Shown: positions 1 to 9,093, counted from the stretch's first letter. The stretch is 64,000 nucleotides of DNA from CAVWTN01 sp963757945 (GCA_963757945.1 CAVWTN010000001.1:186001-250000); one strand, 5' to 3'. Notes: generated by a model not told the origin, from the letters alone. A program made the numbers and translations.

Positions 1-60
1 GTAGGCGCGGGCGCGAAGTTCGTCTGCGATGATTTGGATCAGCGGAAGGGCCCTGTGTGA
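1..60 (+). CDS. C-terminal end of an unidentified upstream gene
   Basis: The first 57 bases read open in frame 1 and give 19 residues ending in RKGPV before a TGA stop at 58-60. The stop overlaps the GTG start of gatC by the same 4-base GTGA pattern that joins most genes in this window, which suggests a real co-transcribed gene whose body lies before the window. The fragment is too short to identify. Confidence 0.45.
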   Translation, partial: VGAGAKFVCDDLDQRKGPV

Positions 61-356
61 GTAGCGGTCGCATCGATATCGAGCATGTCGCGAAGTTGGC
101 GCGTCTGGCGTTGACGCCCGATGAAGTCGAGCGTTTCGGCGCGCAGCTCGGCACGTTGCTCGAGCACGTGAGCGCGCTCGAAAAGCTGCCGACGGGCGAC
201 GTCCCGGCGACGGCGCAAGTGCTGCCCTCGAGCAATGTCGTGCGCGCCGACGTGCCGCGACCCTCGCTTTCACGCGAGGTCGTGCTGGAAGGCGCGCCCC
301 GCGCGCAGGGCTCGTATTTCCGCGTGCCGCGGATCTTGGGAGAAACCGAAGAATGA
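57..356 (+). CDS. gatC: Asp-tRNA(Asn)/Glu-tRNA(Gln) amidotransferase subunit C
   Basis: GatC is the small structural subunit that wraps around GatA and GatB in the heterotrimeric GatCAB amidotransferase, which converts misacylated Glu-tRNA(Gln) or Asp-tRNA(Asn) to the correct forms. The 99-residue product has the family opening (IDIEHVAKLARLALTPDE) and the usual ending RVPRILGETEE, and its length is normal. The start is GTG at 57, overlapping the stop of the preceding frame. The stop overlaps the ATG of gatA by 4 bases, so gatC, gatA and gatB are almost certainly translated together. Identity is secure from sequence and from context. Confidence 0.95.
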   Translation: MSSGRIDIEHVAKLARLALTPDEVERFGAQLGTLLEHVSALEKLPTGDVPATAQVLPSSNVVRADVPRPSLSREVVLEGAPRAQGSYFRVPRILGETEE

Positions 357-1846
357 GCGAGCGCTGGATGGACGCAACGGCGGCAGCCGTCGCGCGCGCC
401 GTCAACGCGCGCGAGGTTTCCGCCGCGGAAATCGTCACGGCCGCCTTCGCGCGGATCGAGGAGCGCGACGGCGCCGTCGGCGCGTTCCTGACGCGCACCC
501 AGACGCTCGCGCGCGAACGCGCGCGCATCGTCGACGCGAAGATCGCCGCGGGCGAGACGCTGCCGCTGGCGGGCGTGCCGCTCGCGATCAAAGATAACAT
601 GTGCGTGACCGGCACGCGCACGACGTGCGCGTCGAAGATTCTCGACGGCTGGATCGCGCCGTACACGGCGACGGCCGCGCAGCGCGCGCTCGACGCCGGC
701 GCCATTCCGCTCGGCAAGACGAATCTTGACGAATTCGCGATGGGCAGTTCGTGCGAGAACAGCGCGCTCGGGGTCACGCGCAATCCCTGGGACCTCGGGC
801 GCGTCCCCGGCGGCTCTTCCGGCGGCAGCGCCGCGGCGGTCGCCGCGCGCGAAGCGGCGCTCGGATTCGGCAGCGATACCGGCGGCTCGATTCGCGAGCC
901 CGCGGCGTTTTGCGGGATCGTCGGCTTCAAGCCGACCTACGGCCGCGTTTCGCGCTACGGCCTGATCGCGTTCGCCTCGAGCTTGGATCAGATCGGCCCG
1001 CTCGCGCGCACGGTCGAAGACGCGGCGCTGCTCTACGATGCGATCGCCGGCAAAGACCCGCACGACGCAACCTCCGTCGATCGGCCCGTGGAACTGACCC
1101 GGCCCGCGCTGCGCGAGGATCTGCGCGGCGTGCGCGTCGGCATCGTGCGGGAATTCGATCTGGCGCCGCTCGAGCCCGACGTGCGCGCGGTCTACCAGGC
1201 CGCCTACGACGAGCTCGCCCGGCTCGGAGCGGAGCTCGTCGAGGTCGAGCTGCCGACGGCCGAACATGGCCTGGCGACCTACTATCTGATCGCCCCCGCC
1301 GAGTGCTCGTCGAATCTCGCGCGCTTCGACGGCATGCGCTACGGCTTGCGCGTCGAGGGCCCCGACGCCGGCTCGACTTACGAGCTCACGCGTGCCGCGG
1401 GCTTCGGCGACGAAGTGAAGCGCCGCATCCTGATCGGCACCTACGCGCTCTCGAGCGGCTACTACGACGCCTACTACGTGCGCGCGCAGAAAGCGCGCAC
1501 GCTGCTCGGCAACGATTTCAAGCGCGCGTTCGAGAAGTGCGATCTGATCGCGAACCCGGCGGCCGCGGCCCCGGCCTTCGAGTTCGCTGCGAAATCCGAT
1601 CCCTACAGCATGTATCTGATGGACTACTACACGATCCCGATGTCGCTGGCGGGCCTGCCGTCGCTTTCGGTGCCGTGCGGCTACGTCCGGCGCGATGGGC
1701 GCGACTTGCCGCTGGGGTTGGAGCTGTCGGCGCCTCTGTTCGGCGAACGGAGCCTGCTGGCGAGCGCCCACGCCTACGAACGCGCGACGCGCCACGCCGA
1801 GCGCCTGGCGCCGCCGCCGATCGCGGCCGCGGGGGGACGCGCATGA
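353..1846 (+). CDS. gatA: Asp-tRNA(Asn)/Glu-tRNA(Gln) amidotransferase subunit A
   Basis: GatA is the amidase subunit of GatCAB; it hydrolyses glutamine and sends ammonia to GatB. The 497-residue product has the amidase-signature Ser-cisSer-Lys triad: Lys80 in LAIKDN, Ser155 in VPGGSSGG and Ser179 in SDTGGSI. These lie within one position of the triad described for Staphylococcus GatA. The full amidase fold is present and the length is typical (about 485-500). The ATG at 353 overlaps the gatC stop and the TGA overlaps the gatB start. Nothing unusual is seen. Confidence 0.97.
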   Translation: MSERWMDATAAAVARAVNAREVSAAEIVTAAFARIEERDGAVGAFLTRTQTLARERARIVDAKIAAGETLPLAGVPLAIKDNMCVTGTRTTCASKILDGWIAPYTATAAQRALDAGAIPLGKTNLDEFAMGSSCENSALGVTRNPWDLGRVPGGSSGGSAAAVAAREAALGFGSDTGGSIREPAAFCGIVGFKPTYGRVSRYGLIAFASSLDQIGPLARTVEDAALLYDAIAGKDPHDATSVDRPVELTRPALREDLRGVRVGIVREFDLAPLEPDVRAVYQAAYDELARLGAELVEVELPTAEHGLATYYLIAPAECSSNLARFDGMRYGLRVEGPDAGSTYELTRAAGFGDEVKRRILIGTYALSSGYYDAYYVRAQKARTLLGNDFKRAFEKCDLIANPAAAAPAFEFAAKSDPYSMYLMDYYTIPMSLAGLPSLSVPCGYVRRDGRDLPLGLELSAPLFGERSLLASAHAYERATRHAERLAPPPIAAAGGRA

Positions 1847-3348
1847 GCGAGCTGCAGACGCCCGCCAAGGGCGAGCGCCGCGCCGCCTACGAAGCGGTGA
1901 TCGGCATCGAATGTCACGTCGAGCTGCGGACCGAGACGAAGATGTTTTGCGGGTGCCGCAACGTCTTCGGAGCGGAGCCGAACACGAACGTGTGCCCCGT
2001 GTGCTTGGGGATGCCCGGCGCGCTCCCGGTGCCCAACGAGAAGGCGATCGAACATCTCGTGCAGGCGGGCCTAGCCTTCGGCGCGACGATCCCCGCGTTT
2101 TCGAAGTTCGACCGGAAGAACTATTTCTATCCGGACATGCCCAAGAATTATCAGATCTCGCAGTTCGACATGCCGCTCACGCTGGGCGGGAGCGTGACGT
2201 TCTGGCGCGCGGACGGCACGCGCGGCGAATGCCGCCTGACGCGCATCCATCTGGAAGAGGACACGGCGAAATCGCTGCACGCGGGCTCGGGCGATGGGCG
2301 CATCGCGGGCAGCACGCATTCGCTCGTCGATTTCAATCGCGCGGGCGTGCCGCTGATGGAGTGCGTGGCCGAGCCTGACATCCGCAGCGCCGCGGACGCC
2401 GTCGCGTTCCTCGAGGCGCTCAAGCGCACGTTCGTCGCGCTCGGCGTGAGCGACGTGAAGATGGAAGAAGGCTCGTTCCGTTGCGATGCCAACGTCTCGG
2501 TGCGCCTGCGCGGAGCGCCGGAATACGGGACGAAGGCCGAGATCAAGAACATGAACTCGTTCCGCTCCGTCTTGCGCGCGATCGAGAGCGAAACCGAGCG
2601 TCAGATCGAGATCCTCGAGAGCGGCGGCCGGGTGATCCAAGAGACGCGCGGCTGGGATGAGGCCGCGGGCGTGACGCACTCGATGCGCAGCAAGGAACAG
2701 GCCCACGATTACCGCTACTTCCCCGATCCCGATCTTTCGCCGATCGAGTTCTCCGAAGGCCGCATCGCCGAGTTGCGCGCGGCGTTGCCCGAGCTGCCGC
2801 AGGAGCGCCTGCGCCGGTTGATCGTCGACGACCGGCTCTCCGCGACGCAGGCCGTGCAGATCGTCGACGGACCCGGCCTCGCCGATTATTACGATGCCGC
2901 GCGCGCGCTCAGCGGCAAGCCGCAGGCGACCGCGAACTACCTGCTCGGCGATCTTTCGCGCCTCGCAAACGAAGCGGGCTCCCGGATCGACGGCGGCGCG
3001 ATGACGCCGGCCGCGCTCGCCGAACTCGTCGCGCTCAGTGAAGCCGGCACGATCAACTCGAAGACCGCCAAGGACGTGCTGGCGCGCGTCTGGCGCGACG
3101 GCGGCTCGCCGCGCGCGATCGTCGAGGGTGAAGGCCTCGCGCAGGTCAGCGACCTCGCCGCGGTCGACGCGCTCGTCCGCGAGGTGATCGCCGCGCAGCC
3201 GAAATCCGTCGACGATTTTCGCGCGGGCAAAGAGAACGCGTTGAAGTTCCTCGTCGGTCAAGTGATGAAGGCGAGCCGGGGCAAGGCGAATCCGACGCTC
3301 GCCGAGGAGCGGCTGCGCGCGTCGATCGGATCGAACGGCACGCCGTGA
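1843..3348 (+). CDS. gatB: Asp-tRNA(Asn)/Glu-tRNA(Gln) amidotransferase subunit B
   Basis: GatB is the kinase/transamidase subunit that binds the misacylated tRNA, phosphorylates the side-chain carboxylate and amidates it. The 501-residue product begins at the ATG overlapping the gatA stop. It shows the GatB N-terminal signature (VIGIECHVEL, then a Cys-rich stretch with MFCGC and NVCPVCLGMPG that forms the zinc site), YFYPDMPKNYQISQFD, and a C-terminal YqeY-like helical domain ending in KANPTLAEERLRA. The open frame extends far upstream, but that part is only the GC-rich alternative frame of gatA. Its stop overlaps the GTG start of mutS2. Confidence 0.97.
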   Translation: MSELQTPAKGERRAAYEAVIGIECHVELRTETKMFCGCRNVFGAEPNTNVCPVCLGMPGALPVPNEKAIEHLVQAGLAFGATIPAFSKFDRKNYFYPDMPKNYQISQFDMPLTLGGSVTFWRADGTRGECRLTRIHLEEDTAKSLHAGSGDGRIAGSTHSLVDFNRAGVPLMECVAEPDIRSAADAVAFLEALKRTFVALGVSDVKMEEGSFRCDANVSVRLRGAPEYGTKAEIKNMNSFRSVLRAIESETERQIEILESGGRVIQETRGWDEAAGVTHSMRSKEQAHDYRYFPDPDLSPIEFSEGRIAELRAALPELPQERLRRLIVDDRLSATQAVQIVDGPGLADYYDAARALSGKPQATANYLLGDLSRLANEAGSRIDGGAMTPAALAELVALSEAGTINSKTAKDVLARVWRDGGSPRAIVEGEGLAQVSDLAAVDALVREVIAAQPKSVDDFRAGKENALKFLVGQVMKASRGKANPTLAEERLRASIGSNGTP

Positions 3349-5696
3349 GCCCCTCAGCGCTCGCGGACGAGCGCAGTCTTGCGACCTTGGATTTCGACGC
3401 GATCCGCACGCGGCTCGCGCGGCATACGGCGACCGACCGCGCGCACGCGCGCGCGCTGGAGCTGGCGCCCCGCGCGGATCTCGAGCTTGCGCGGCTGGAG
3501 CAAGCCGCGACGGCCGAGATGCGCGAGATCGCGTCCGACGCGGCGTTCTCGCTGCCGCGCGTCGTCGAGACGCGCGACGCGGTCGCCCGGGCGCAGCGCG
3601 GCTCGACGCTCGGGCCCGATGAGCTGCGCGCGATCGCGATCGCGGTCGCGGCCGCGGACGCGGCGGTCAAGCGGCTCTTCGAGGCGCCGGCGCCCGTGCT
3701 GCAGGCGCGCTGCGCGGGAGCGATCCCGCTGGGCAACCTGGCGCGGCACATCAACGATGCGATCGGCGAGCGAGGCGAAGTGCTCGACCGCGCGTCCCCG
3801 GCGCTCGGGCGGATCCGTCGCGGCGTCGCGCACGCGATCGAAGATGCTCGAGCGCGCTGCCAAGCGCTCTTGCGTTCCACCCAGTTCTCGAAGGCGATCC
3901 AGGACGCGGTCGTGACGGTCCGTGACGGGCGCTTCGTGATCCCGGTCAAGGCGGAGTTCTCAGGCGCGATCCCCGGCGTCGTGCACGACACCTCGTCGAG
4001 CGGGCAGACGCTCTTCGTCGAGCCGCTTGGGGCGCTCGAAAGCAACAACCGGCTGCGCACGCTGCGGCTGGAGGAGGAGCGCGAGGTCGCACGCATTCTC
4101 GCCGATCTTTCCTCGGAGGTCGGCGCGCGGGCCGAGGCCGTCGAGGCGAATTGTGAAGCGCTCGCGGAGATCGACATCGTGCTTTCGCGCGCGCGGCTCG
4201 CCGATGAGATGCACGCCGTGGCGCCCGCGCTCGTGGACGAGCCGCGGCTGGAGATCCACGCGGGGCGCCATCCGCTGCTCGGCGAGCGCGCGGTCCCACA
4301 ATCCTTCACGCTCGGCGAGCAGGCGCGGATCATGGTGATCAGCGGCCCCAACATGGGCGGCAAGACCGTCACGCTCAAGCTCGCGGGCCTCTTCGTGCTC
4401 ATGGCGGCCTGCGGGATGCAGCTGCCGTGCGCGGACGGGACGGTCGTCGGCGGCTTTACGCGCGTGGCCTGCGGAATCGGCGACGAACAGTCCATCGCGG
4501 AGAACGCATCGACGTTCTCCGCGCACGTGGAGCGCCTGCGCGCGATCCTCGAGGACGCCGGCGCGCACACGCTCGTGCTGATCGACGAGATCGCGAGCGG
4601 CACCGAGCCCGCGGCCGGCGCCGCGCTCGGGATCGCGATCCTCGAGTACCTGCTTGCTCGCGGGGCATGCGCGATCGTGACGACGCATGCGACCGAACTC
4701 AAGCTGTTCGCGCATGCCACAGCCGGCGTCGTGAACGCGGGCGCGCGCTTCGATGCGGCCACGTATGCGCCGACCTACGAACTCGATCTCGGTTCGCCCG
4801 GGCAGTCGCTGGCCTTCCCGCTCGCGCGCGCGCTCGGGCTCTCGCCCGCGATCGTCGACCGGGCCGAGACGCTGCTCTCTGAGAACGAGCGCGATTACGA
4901 CAAGGCGCTCGCGGAACTGGCCGAAATTCGGGGTCAAGCCGCCGGCGAGCGCGACGCGCTCGCGCGCGACCGCGCGCATCTGAGCGCCTTGCAGGACACG
5001 GCGCGTCGCCGCGCCGAGGCGCTCGAAAAGGAGCGCCGTGCGTTCGCGCAGACCGCCGACGAGCGGCTGGGCCGCGCGCTGCGCGAATTCTCCGCGGAGC
5101 TCGACCGGCGCGCGCAGGAGAACGCCTCAGAGCGTACGCGCGCGCGCGTCACGCCCGGCCAGGCGGCGCTCTTGGGCCGCGTGCTCGACGACGTTCATCG
5201 CGATCTCGGCATCAGCGCTCGCCCCGAGCGCGCGGCCGAAGTGGCGCGGATCGGCGTCGGCGACAGCGTGGCGATCGAATCGTTCGGCAGCATCGGCGAG
5301 GTCGTCGCGGATTACGGCGAGACGGCGCTCGTGGCGATCGGCTCGATGAAGACGGTCGTGCCCAAGGCGGATCTCCGTTTGCGGCACCGAGCCGAGCCCG
5401 AGCGGCGCGGGCGCGCGCAGCGCGGCGCCGCGATGCTGGACACTGCCGCCGGCGCCAGCCTCGAACTCGATGTGCGCGGCAAGCGTTACGTGGACGCGGA
5501 GCCCCTGGTGGAGCAGTGGATCGACGAGGCAAAGCTGCTTGGACTCACGCAACTGCGCTTGATCCACGGAAAAGGGACGGGCCTCTTGGGCCGTGGCCTG
5601 CAAGAATACTTGAAATCCGCGCAAGGCGTGCGCTCGGTCCGTTACGGCAATGCCGACGAGGGCGGCAGCGGCGTGACGGTCTTCGAACTTGTCTAA
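3345..5696 (+). CDS. mutS2: MutS2 family ATPase/Smr endonuclease
   Basis: MutS2 is a MutS-like ATPase that lacks the mismatch-recognition domain. In other bacteria it acts in suppression of recombination or in rescue of collided ribosomes. The 783-residue protein has the core and coiled-coil lever region (about 1-310), the ABC-type ATPase domain with Walker A GPNMGGKT at 334-341 and the Walker B/signature area (VLIDEIASGTEP), a long coiled-coil stalk (about 510-600), and a C-terminal Smr domain (about 705-783, LDVRGKRYVDAEPLVEQWID and HGKGTGLL). The GTG start overlaps the gatB stop. Length and domain order match the family. Confidence 0.95.
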   Translation: MSPSALADERSLATLDFDAIRTRLARHTATDRAHARALELAPRADLELARLEQAATAEMREIASDAAFSLPRVVETRDAVARAQRGSTLGPDELRAIAIAVAAADAAVKRLFEAPAPVLQARCAGAIPLGNLARHINDAIGERGEVLDRASPALGRIRRGVAHAIEDARARCQALLRSTQFSKAIQDAVVTVRDGRFVIPVKAEFSGAIPGVVHDTSSSGQTLFVEPLGALESNNRLRTLRLEEEREVARILADLSSEVGARAEAVEANCEALAEIDIVLSRARLADEMHAVAPALVDEPRLEIHAGRHPLLGERAVPQSFTLGEQARIMVISGPNMGGKTVTLKLAGLFVLMAACGMQLPCADGTVVGGFTRVACGIGDEQSIAENASTFSAHVERLRAILEDAGAHTLVLIDEIASGTEPAAGAALGIAILEYLLARGACAIVTTHATELKLFAHATAGVVNAGARFDAATYAPTYELDLGSPGQSLAFPLARALGLSPAIVDRAETLLSENERDYDKALAELAEIRGQAAGERDALARDRAHLSALQDTARRRAEALEKERRAFAQTADERLGRALREFSAELDRRAQENASERTRARVTPGQAALLGRVLDDVHRDLGISARPERAAEVARIGVGDSVAIESFGSIGEVVADYGETALVAIGSMKTVVPKADLRLRHRAEPERRGRAQRGAAMLDTAAGASLELDVRGKRYVDAEPLVEQWIDEAKLLGLTQLRLIHGKGTGLLGRGLQEYLKSAQGVRSVRYGNADEGGSGVTVFELV

Positions 5697-5741
5697 GCCG
5701 CAAGGAGCTCTCGGGCGCCCTTGGAACAGGCTGGCCTTGGT

Positions 5742-6947
5742 ATGACTGCCACCCAACGCCCCACGCCCTCCGAGCAAGCCGCGATTCTCACCGAGGGCTG
5801 CGATCACGTCGAGACGCGCGCGGAGCTCGAAGCGCGCTTGGCCGCGAAGCCCCGGCTCACCGTCAAACTCGGGATCGACCCGACCGGCGCGTTCCTGCAT
5901 CTCGGGCACGCGGTCGTGCTGCACAAGATGCAGCAATTCGTCGAGTTCGGGCACCGCGTGATCCTGATCATCGGTGATTTCACGGCGAAGATCGGCGATC
6001 CGACCGGGCGCAGCGAGCTGCGTCCGCACCTGACCGACGACGAGATCGCCGCGAACATGCGCGAATATCGCGAGCAGGCCGGCACCGTCCTCGACCTCGA
6101 GCGGATCGAGGTGATGCGCAATTCGACCTGGCTCGCGAAGCTGACGCTCGCGGATCTCATCGGCTTGATGGCCCGCACGACGGTCGCCCAAATGCTCGCG
6201 CGCAACGATTTCTCGCTGCGCTACGAGAGCGGCACGCCGATCGCGCTGCACGAGTTCCTCTACCCGATCGCGCAGTCGTACGACAGCGTGGCGATCGAGG
6301 CCGACGTCGAGCTCGGCGGATCCGATCAACTCTTCAACCTGCTGTTGGGGCGCGAATATCAGAAGCACGCGGGGCAGCTCTCGCAGATCTGCCTGACGAC
6401 GCCGATTCTCGAAGGGACCGACGGCGTCGTGCGCATGGGGAAATCGCGCGGCAACTACGTGGGCCTCACGGAGCCCGCCGCGGAGCAATACGGCAAGCTG
6501 ATGCGGATCCCCGACGAGCTGATCCCCCGCTATGCGCTCCTGGCCGCCTTCCGGCCGGAAGCGGATTGCCGGGCGCTCGAGGCGGGATTGCGCTCCGGCA
6601 CGCTGGCGGCGATGGCCGAGAAGAAGAAGCTGGCCGAGGAGATCGTCACGCGTTACCACGGCGCGGCCGGCGCGCAGGCGGCCCGCGAGCGTTTCGAAGC
6701 GGCGCACCAGCGTCGCGAGATCCCGGCCGACATCCCCGAGCAGCGCGTCAGCGGCGCGCGGACGATCGCGGAGGTCTTGCTCCAGGTCGGTTTCGCGCAG
6801 AGCAAACGCGAGGCCGAGCGCCTGATCGCCGGCGGCGGCGTCAAACTTGACGGTACGCCCGTTGCCGATCCCAAGCTCGCCTGGAACCCCTCGGGCTCCG
6901 TCGTCCTCTCGGTCGGCACGCGCCGATTCGTGCGCCTGCTGGCCTGA
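5742..6947 (+). CDS. tyrS: tyrosyl-tRNA synthetase
   Basis: This class I synthetase charges tRNA(Tyr). The 401-residue product (from ATG 5742) has the HIGH-type motif HLGH at 53-56, the TyrRZ-type stretch GDFTAKIGDPTGRSE, the YPIAQSYDSVAIEADVELGG tyrosine-site region, and a C-terminal S4 RNA-binding domain (about 330-400). The second signature is MGKSRGN at 232-238, a shortened form of KMSKS that keeps the key Lys-Ser. An alternative TTG start at 5721 has an AAGGAG 13 bases upstream and would add seven residues; ATG 5742 fits the family's N-terminus as well. It closes the gatC-tyrS run. Confidence 0.94.
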   Translation: MTATQRPTPSEQAAILTEGCDHVETRAELEARLAAKPRLTVKLGIDPTGAFLHLGHAVVLHKMQQFVEFGHRVILIIGDFTAKIGDPTGRSELRPHLTDDEIAANMREYREQAGTVLDLERIEVMRNSTWLAKLTLADLIGLMARTTVAQMLARNDFSLRYESGTPIALHEFLYPIAQSYDSVAIEADVELGGSDQLFNLLLGREYQKHAGQLSQICLTTPILEGTDGVVRMGKSRGNYVGLTEPAAEQYGKLMRIPDELIPRYALLAAFRPEADCRALEAGLRSGTLAAMAEKKKLAEEIVTRYHGAAGAQAARERFEAAHQRREIPADIPEQRVSGARTIAEVLLQVGFAQSKREAERLIAGGGVKLDGTPVADPKLAWNPSGSVVLSVGTRRFVRLLA

Positions 6948-7010
6948 CGCCGGGTTTGTGCCCCGCTCGCGGACGGCACGAGAGAGGATACGTCCGGAAA
7001 GGAGGCTCCC

Positions 7011-7220
7011 GTGTCAAGCAACCCCGAGCGCACGCTGCCCGCGGTCACGTATTCGGCTCGAGAGCCGTTGCGCGGTCCCACGTTCACGTGCAAGCGCTGT
7101 GGGCGTATCTACGATCTTCCGACGGAAGCCTCGCCGCCGATCCGCTGCGAGTGCGGCTGGTGGTACGCCTATCGCGACGGTTTCGTGCTGGAAGAGTTCA
7201 GGCCCAGGCTCGCAGGCTAG
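7011..7220 (+). CDS. small zinc-ribbon protein resembling RPB12/RpoP
   Basis: The gene has a near-perfect Shine-Dalgarno sequence (AAAGGAGG, 6998-7005) six bases before a GTG start, so it is very likely translated. The 69-residue product contains FTCKRCGRIYDLP followed by PPIRCECGWWYAYRDG: a CxxC knuckle, about 18 residues, then a CxC pair. The layout recalls archaeal RpoP / eukaryotic RPB12 zinc ribbons (YxCxxCGxxYD...RCxxCGxR), but the second knuckle is CxC and not CxxC. The real function is unknown. It ends 4 bases inside the convergent hslO gene, the two stop codons overlapping. Confidence 0.7.
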   Translation: MSSNPERTLPAVTYSAREPLRGPTFTCKRCGRIYDLPTEASPPIRCECGWWYAYRDGFVLEEFRPRLAG

Positions 7221-8122
7221 GCGCCGGATTCGCGCGCGCCGGCCACGCGTTCCGCGAGCGCCCTAACCTCGGCCTTCGAGAAGACGTACCGCGCGCGGCA
7301 AAAATCACAGATCGCGTCGGTATGCGGATCCGTGGTCGCCATGTCGACCAGTTCGTCGCGTCCGAGGCTAAGCAAGGCGAGTTCGACCTTCTCGCGCGAG
7401 CAACGGCACCACGGGCGGACCGCGAACTCTCCGAAGGAGCGCAAGGCGATCGTGCCGGCGATCGTGCGCGCGATCTGGGGGGCATCCGCGCCCGCGGCGA
7501 TCTGCGTCGTGATCGGCTCCATTGCCCGGACCCGTTCCTCGAGCGCAGCGATCGTCCGTTCATCGGCGCCCGGCATCACCTGCGCGACGGCGCCGCCCGC
7601 CACGACGACGCCCTTCGAATTCACGAGCACGCCGAGCGCCACGACGCTCGGAATCTGTTGCGAGTTCGCGAGATAGGAGGCGAGATCGTCGCCGATCTCG
7701 CCGCTGACGAGCGGCACGACGCCGACGTAGGGTTGGCCGACTTCGTAGGATTTCGTGACCTGCAATCGCCCTTTTCCGACCACTCCGCCCACGTCCAGCT
7801 TGCCGCGCGCGTTCGGCGGGAGATCGGCCTCGGGCTCGTTCGCGAAGCCGCGTGTCCCGATCGTCGACCCGGCGATCAATTGCACGTCCGCGACCATCCC
7901 CCGCAGCGGTCCGTCGCCGGCGACCTGTAGCGTGATTCGTTCGCGACCCTTGAGGCTCGCGCCGAAGAGCGCGGCGCCGGTCATGAGCCGGCCGAGGGCC
8001 GCCGTGGCGGTCGGCGCGGTGCCGTGGCGCCGCCGCGCGTCATCGACCAGTGCGGTCGTGACCCCGGCTGCAATCGAGATCGACCCGTCGGCGGCGGTCG
8101 CTGTGACGATGTGGTCGGGCAC
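7217..8122 (-). CDS. hslO: Hsp33 redox-regulated chaperone
   Basis: Hsp33 is a cytosolic holdase that is switched on by oxidation of a zinc-binding Cys cluster. The product carries the family N-terminus (IVTATAADGSISIAAGVTT), the PTATAALGRLMTGAAL segment, and the C-terminal redox switch WCRCSREK followed by ICDFCRARYVF (CxC...CxxC). I place the start at GTG 8122, giving 301 residues, close to the usual ~290. An ATG at 8194 would add 24 residues with no family similarity and would overlap the divergent aroQ gene. Purine-rich GGAAAGAG lies upstream of 8122. Confidence 0.93.
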   Translation of the reverse strand: MPDHIVTATAADGSISIAAGVTTALVDDARRRHGTAPTATAALGRLMTGAALFGASLKGRERITLQVAGDGPLRGMVADVQLIAGSTIGTRGFANEPEADLPPNARGKLDVGGVVGKGRLQVTKSYEVGQPYVGVVPLVSGEIGDDLASYLANSQQIPSVVALGVLVNSKGVVVAGGAVAQVMPGADERTIAALEERVRAMEPITTQIAAGADAPQIARTIAGTIALRSFGEFAVRPWCRCSREKVELALLSLGRDELVDMATTDPHTDAICDFCRARYVFSKAEVRALAERVAGARESGA

Positions 8123-8173
8123 GCACCCGCTCTTTCCGAGGGCGCCCGCATTTCCTGCGCGAAGCGCGCTCGG

Positions 8174-8623
8174 GTGAACGTTCTGGTCATCCATGGGCCG
8201 AATCTTAACCTGCTTGGGACGCGCGAGCCCGGCGTCTATGGGTCGGCGACGCTTGCCGAGATCGATGAGCTAATCGTGCGTGAAGGCACGGCGCTGGGGC
8301 TTACGGTGCGCTGCGTGCAGCACAATTCCGAGGGGGCGATCATCGACGAACTGCACGCCGCCCGGGGGACGGCCGACGGCGTCGTGATCAATCCGGGGGC
8401 GTACACCCATTACGCGTACGCGGTGCGCGATGCGATCGCGGCGATCGAGCTCCCGACGGTCGAGGTCCACCTTTCCAATACGCAGGCGCGCGAGCCGTTC
8501 CGGGCGCAGAGCGTCGTCGCGGCCGTGTGCCGCGGGACCGTTGCCGGGTTCGGCCCGGCATCGTATCTTTTGGCGCTGCGGGCGCTGGCCGACGTGCTCG
8601 CGGCAGAGCGCCGGAAACCCTGA
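8174..8623 (+). CDS. aroQ: type II 3-dehydroquinate dehydratase
   Basis: This enzyme dehydrates 3-dehydroquinate to 3-dehydroshikimate in the shikimate pathway. From GTG 8174 the product is 149 residues, the normal size. It opens with VLVIHGPNLNLLGTREPGVY, in which the Tyr of the flexible lid is present, and continues with the QHNSEGAIID motif, NPGAYTHYAYAVRDAI with the catalytic His, and VHLSNTQAREPFR. A longer frame open to 8024 is not used, because the family begins exactly at this GTG. hslO is divergent with about 50 bases between the chosen starts, enough for back-to-back promoters. Confidence 0.95.
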   Translation: MNVLVIHGPNLNLLGTREPGVYGSATLAEIDELIVREGTALGLTVRCVQHNSEGAIIDELHAARGTADGVVINPGAYTHYAYAVRDAIAAIELPTVEVHLSNTQAREPFRAQSVVAAVCRGTVAGFGPASYLLALRALADVLAAERRKP

Positions 8624-8654
8624 AGAAATCAGCATTTTTCGCCACCTCGACGCA

Positions 8655-8667
8655 GGAGGGACCCTCC
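8655..8667. repeat. short inverted repeat upstream of the HU gene
   Basis: GGAGGG-A-CCCTCC is a perfect 6-base inverted repeat around one central base, in the 108-base gap between aroQ and HU. It could be a protein-binding site or a small mRNA hairpin; with GC-rich DNA, chance is also possible. Confidence 0.25.
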
Positions 8668-8731
8668 GGTCTGCAAATAACGCACGAAGTCAGAGGTGAT
8701 AAGTAACTCGTTTTCCTTTGGAGATTGAACG

Positions 8732-9082
8732 TTGACAAAAGCCGAACTCGTTGATGTTTTGGCGGCTGATACGGAACTCTCGAAGCGCCAGGTCGGCGAA
8801 GTCGTCGATTTGTTGCTCGACACCATCAAGAGCGCGCTGGTGAAGGGACAGAAAGTGCAGCTGATTCCTTTCGGCAGCTTCGTCGTTCGCGAGCGCAAGA
8901 AGCGCGAAGGGCGCAACCCCAAGACCGGTGAGAAGTTGATCATCGCCGCGCGCCGCGTGCCCGCGTTCCAGGCCGGCAAGGGCTTGAAAGACGCAGTCGG
9001 CGGACCAAAGCGCGCCGCCGGCGCGAAGAAGGCCGCCGCCAAGAAGGCGCCTGCGAAGAAGAAGACGGCAGCACGCCGCTAA
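8732..9082 (+). CDS. HU-type nucleoid protein with lysine/alanine-rich tail
   Basis: HU proteins bend and compact DNA as dimers. Residues 1-90 match HU: TKAELVDVLA at the start, a KVQLIPFGSF core and the DNA-binding arm RERKKREGRNPKTGEKLII. After residue ~90 comes a 25-residue tail made almost only of Lys, Ala and Arg (AAGAKKAAAKKAPAKKKTAA), like the histone-H1-like tails of actinobacterial HupB/Hlp. The start is TTG 8732, eight bases after a GGAG. Total length is 116 residues against about 90 for tail-less HU. The gene stands alone; the acetyltransferase after it starts 11 bases past the stop. Confidence 0.93.
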   Translation: MTKAELVDVLAADTELSKRQVGEVVDLLLDTIKSALVKGQKVQLIPFGSFVVRERKKREGRNPKTGEKLIIAARRVPAFQAGKGLKDAVGGPKRAAGAKKAAAKKAPAKKKTAARR

Positions 9083-9093
9083 TCGTTCGTTCG

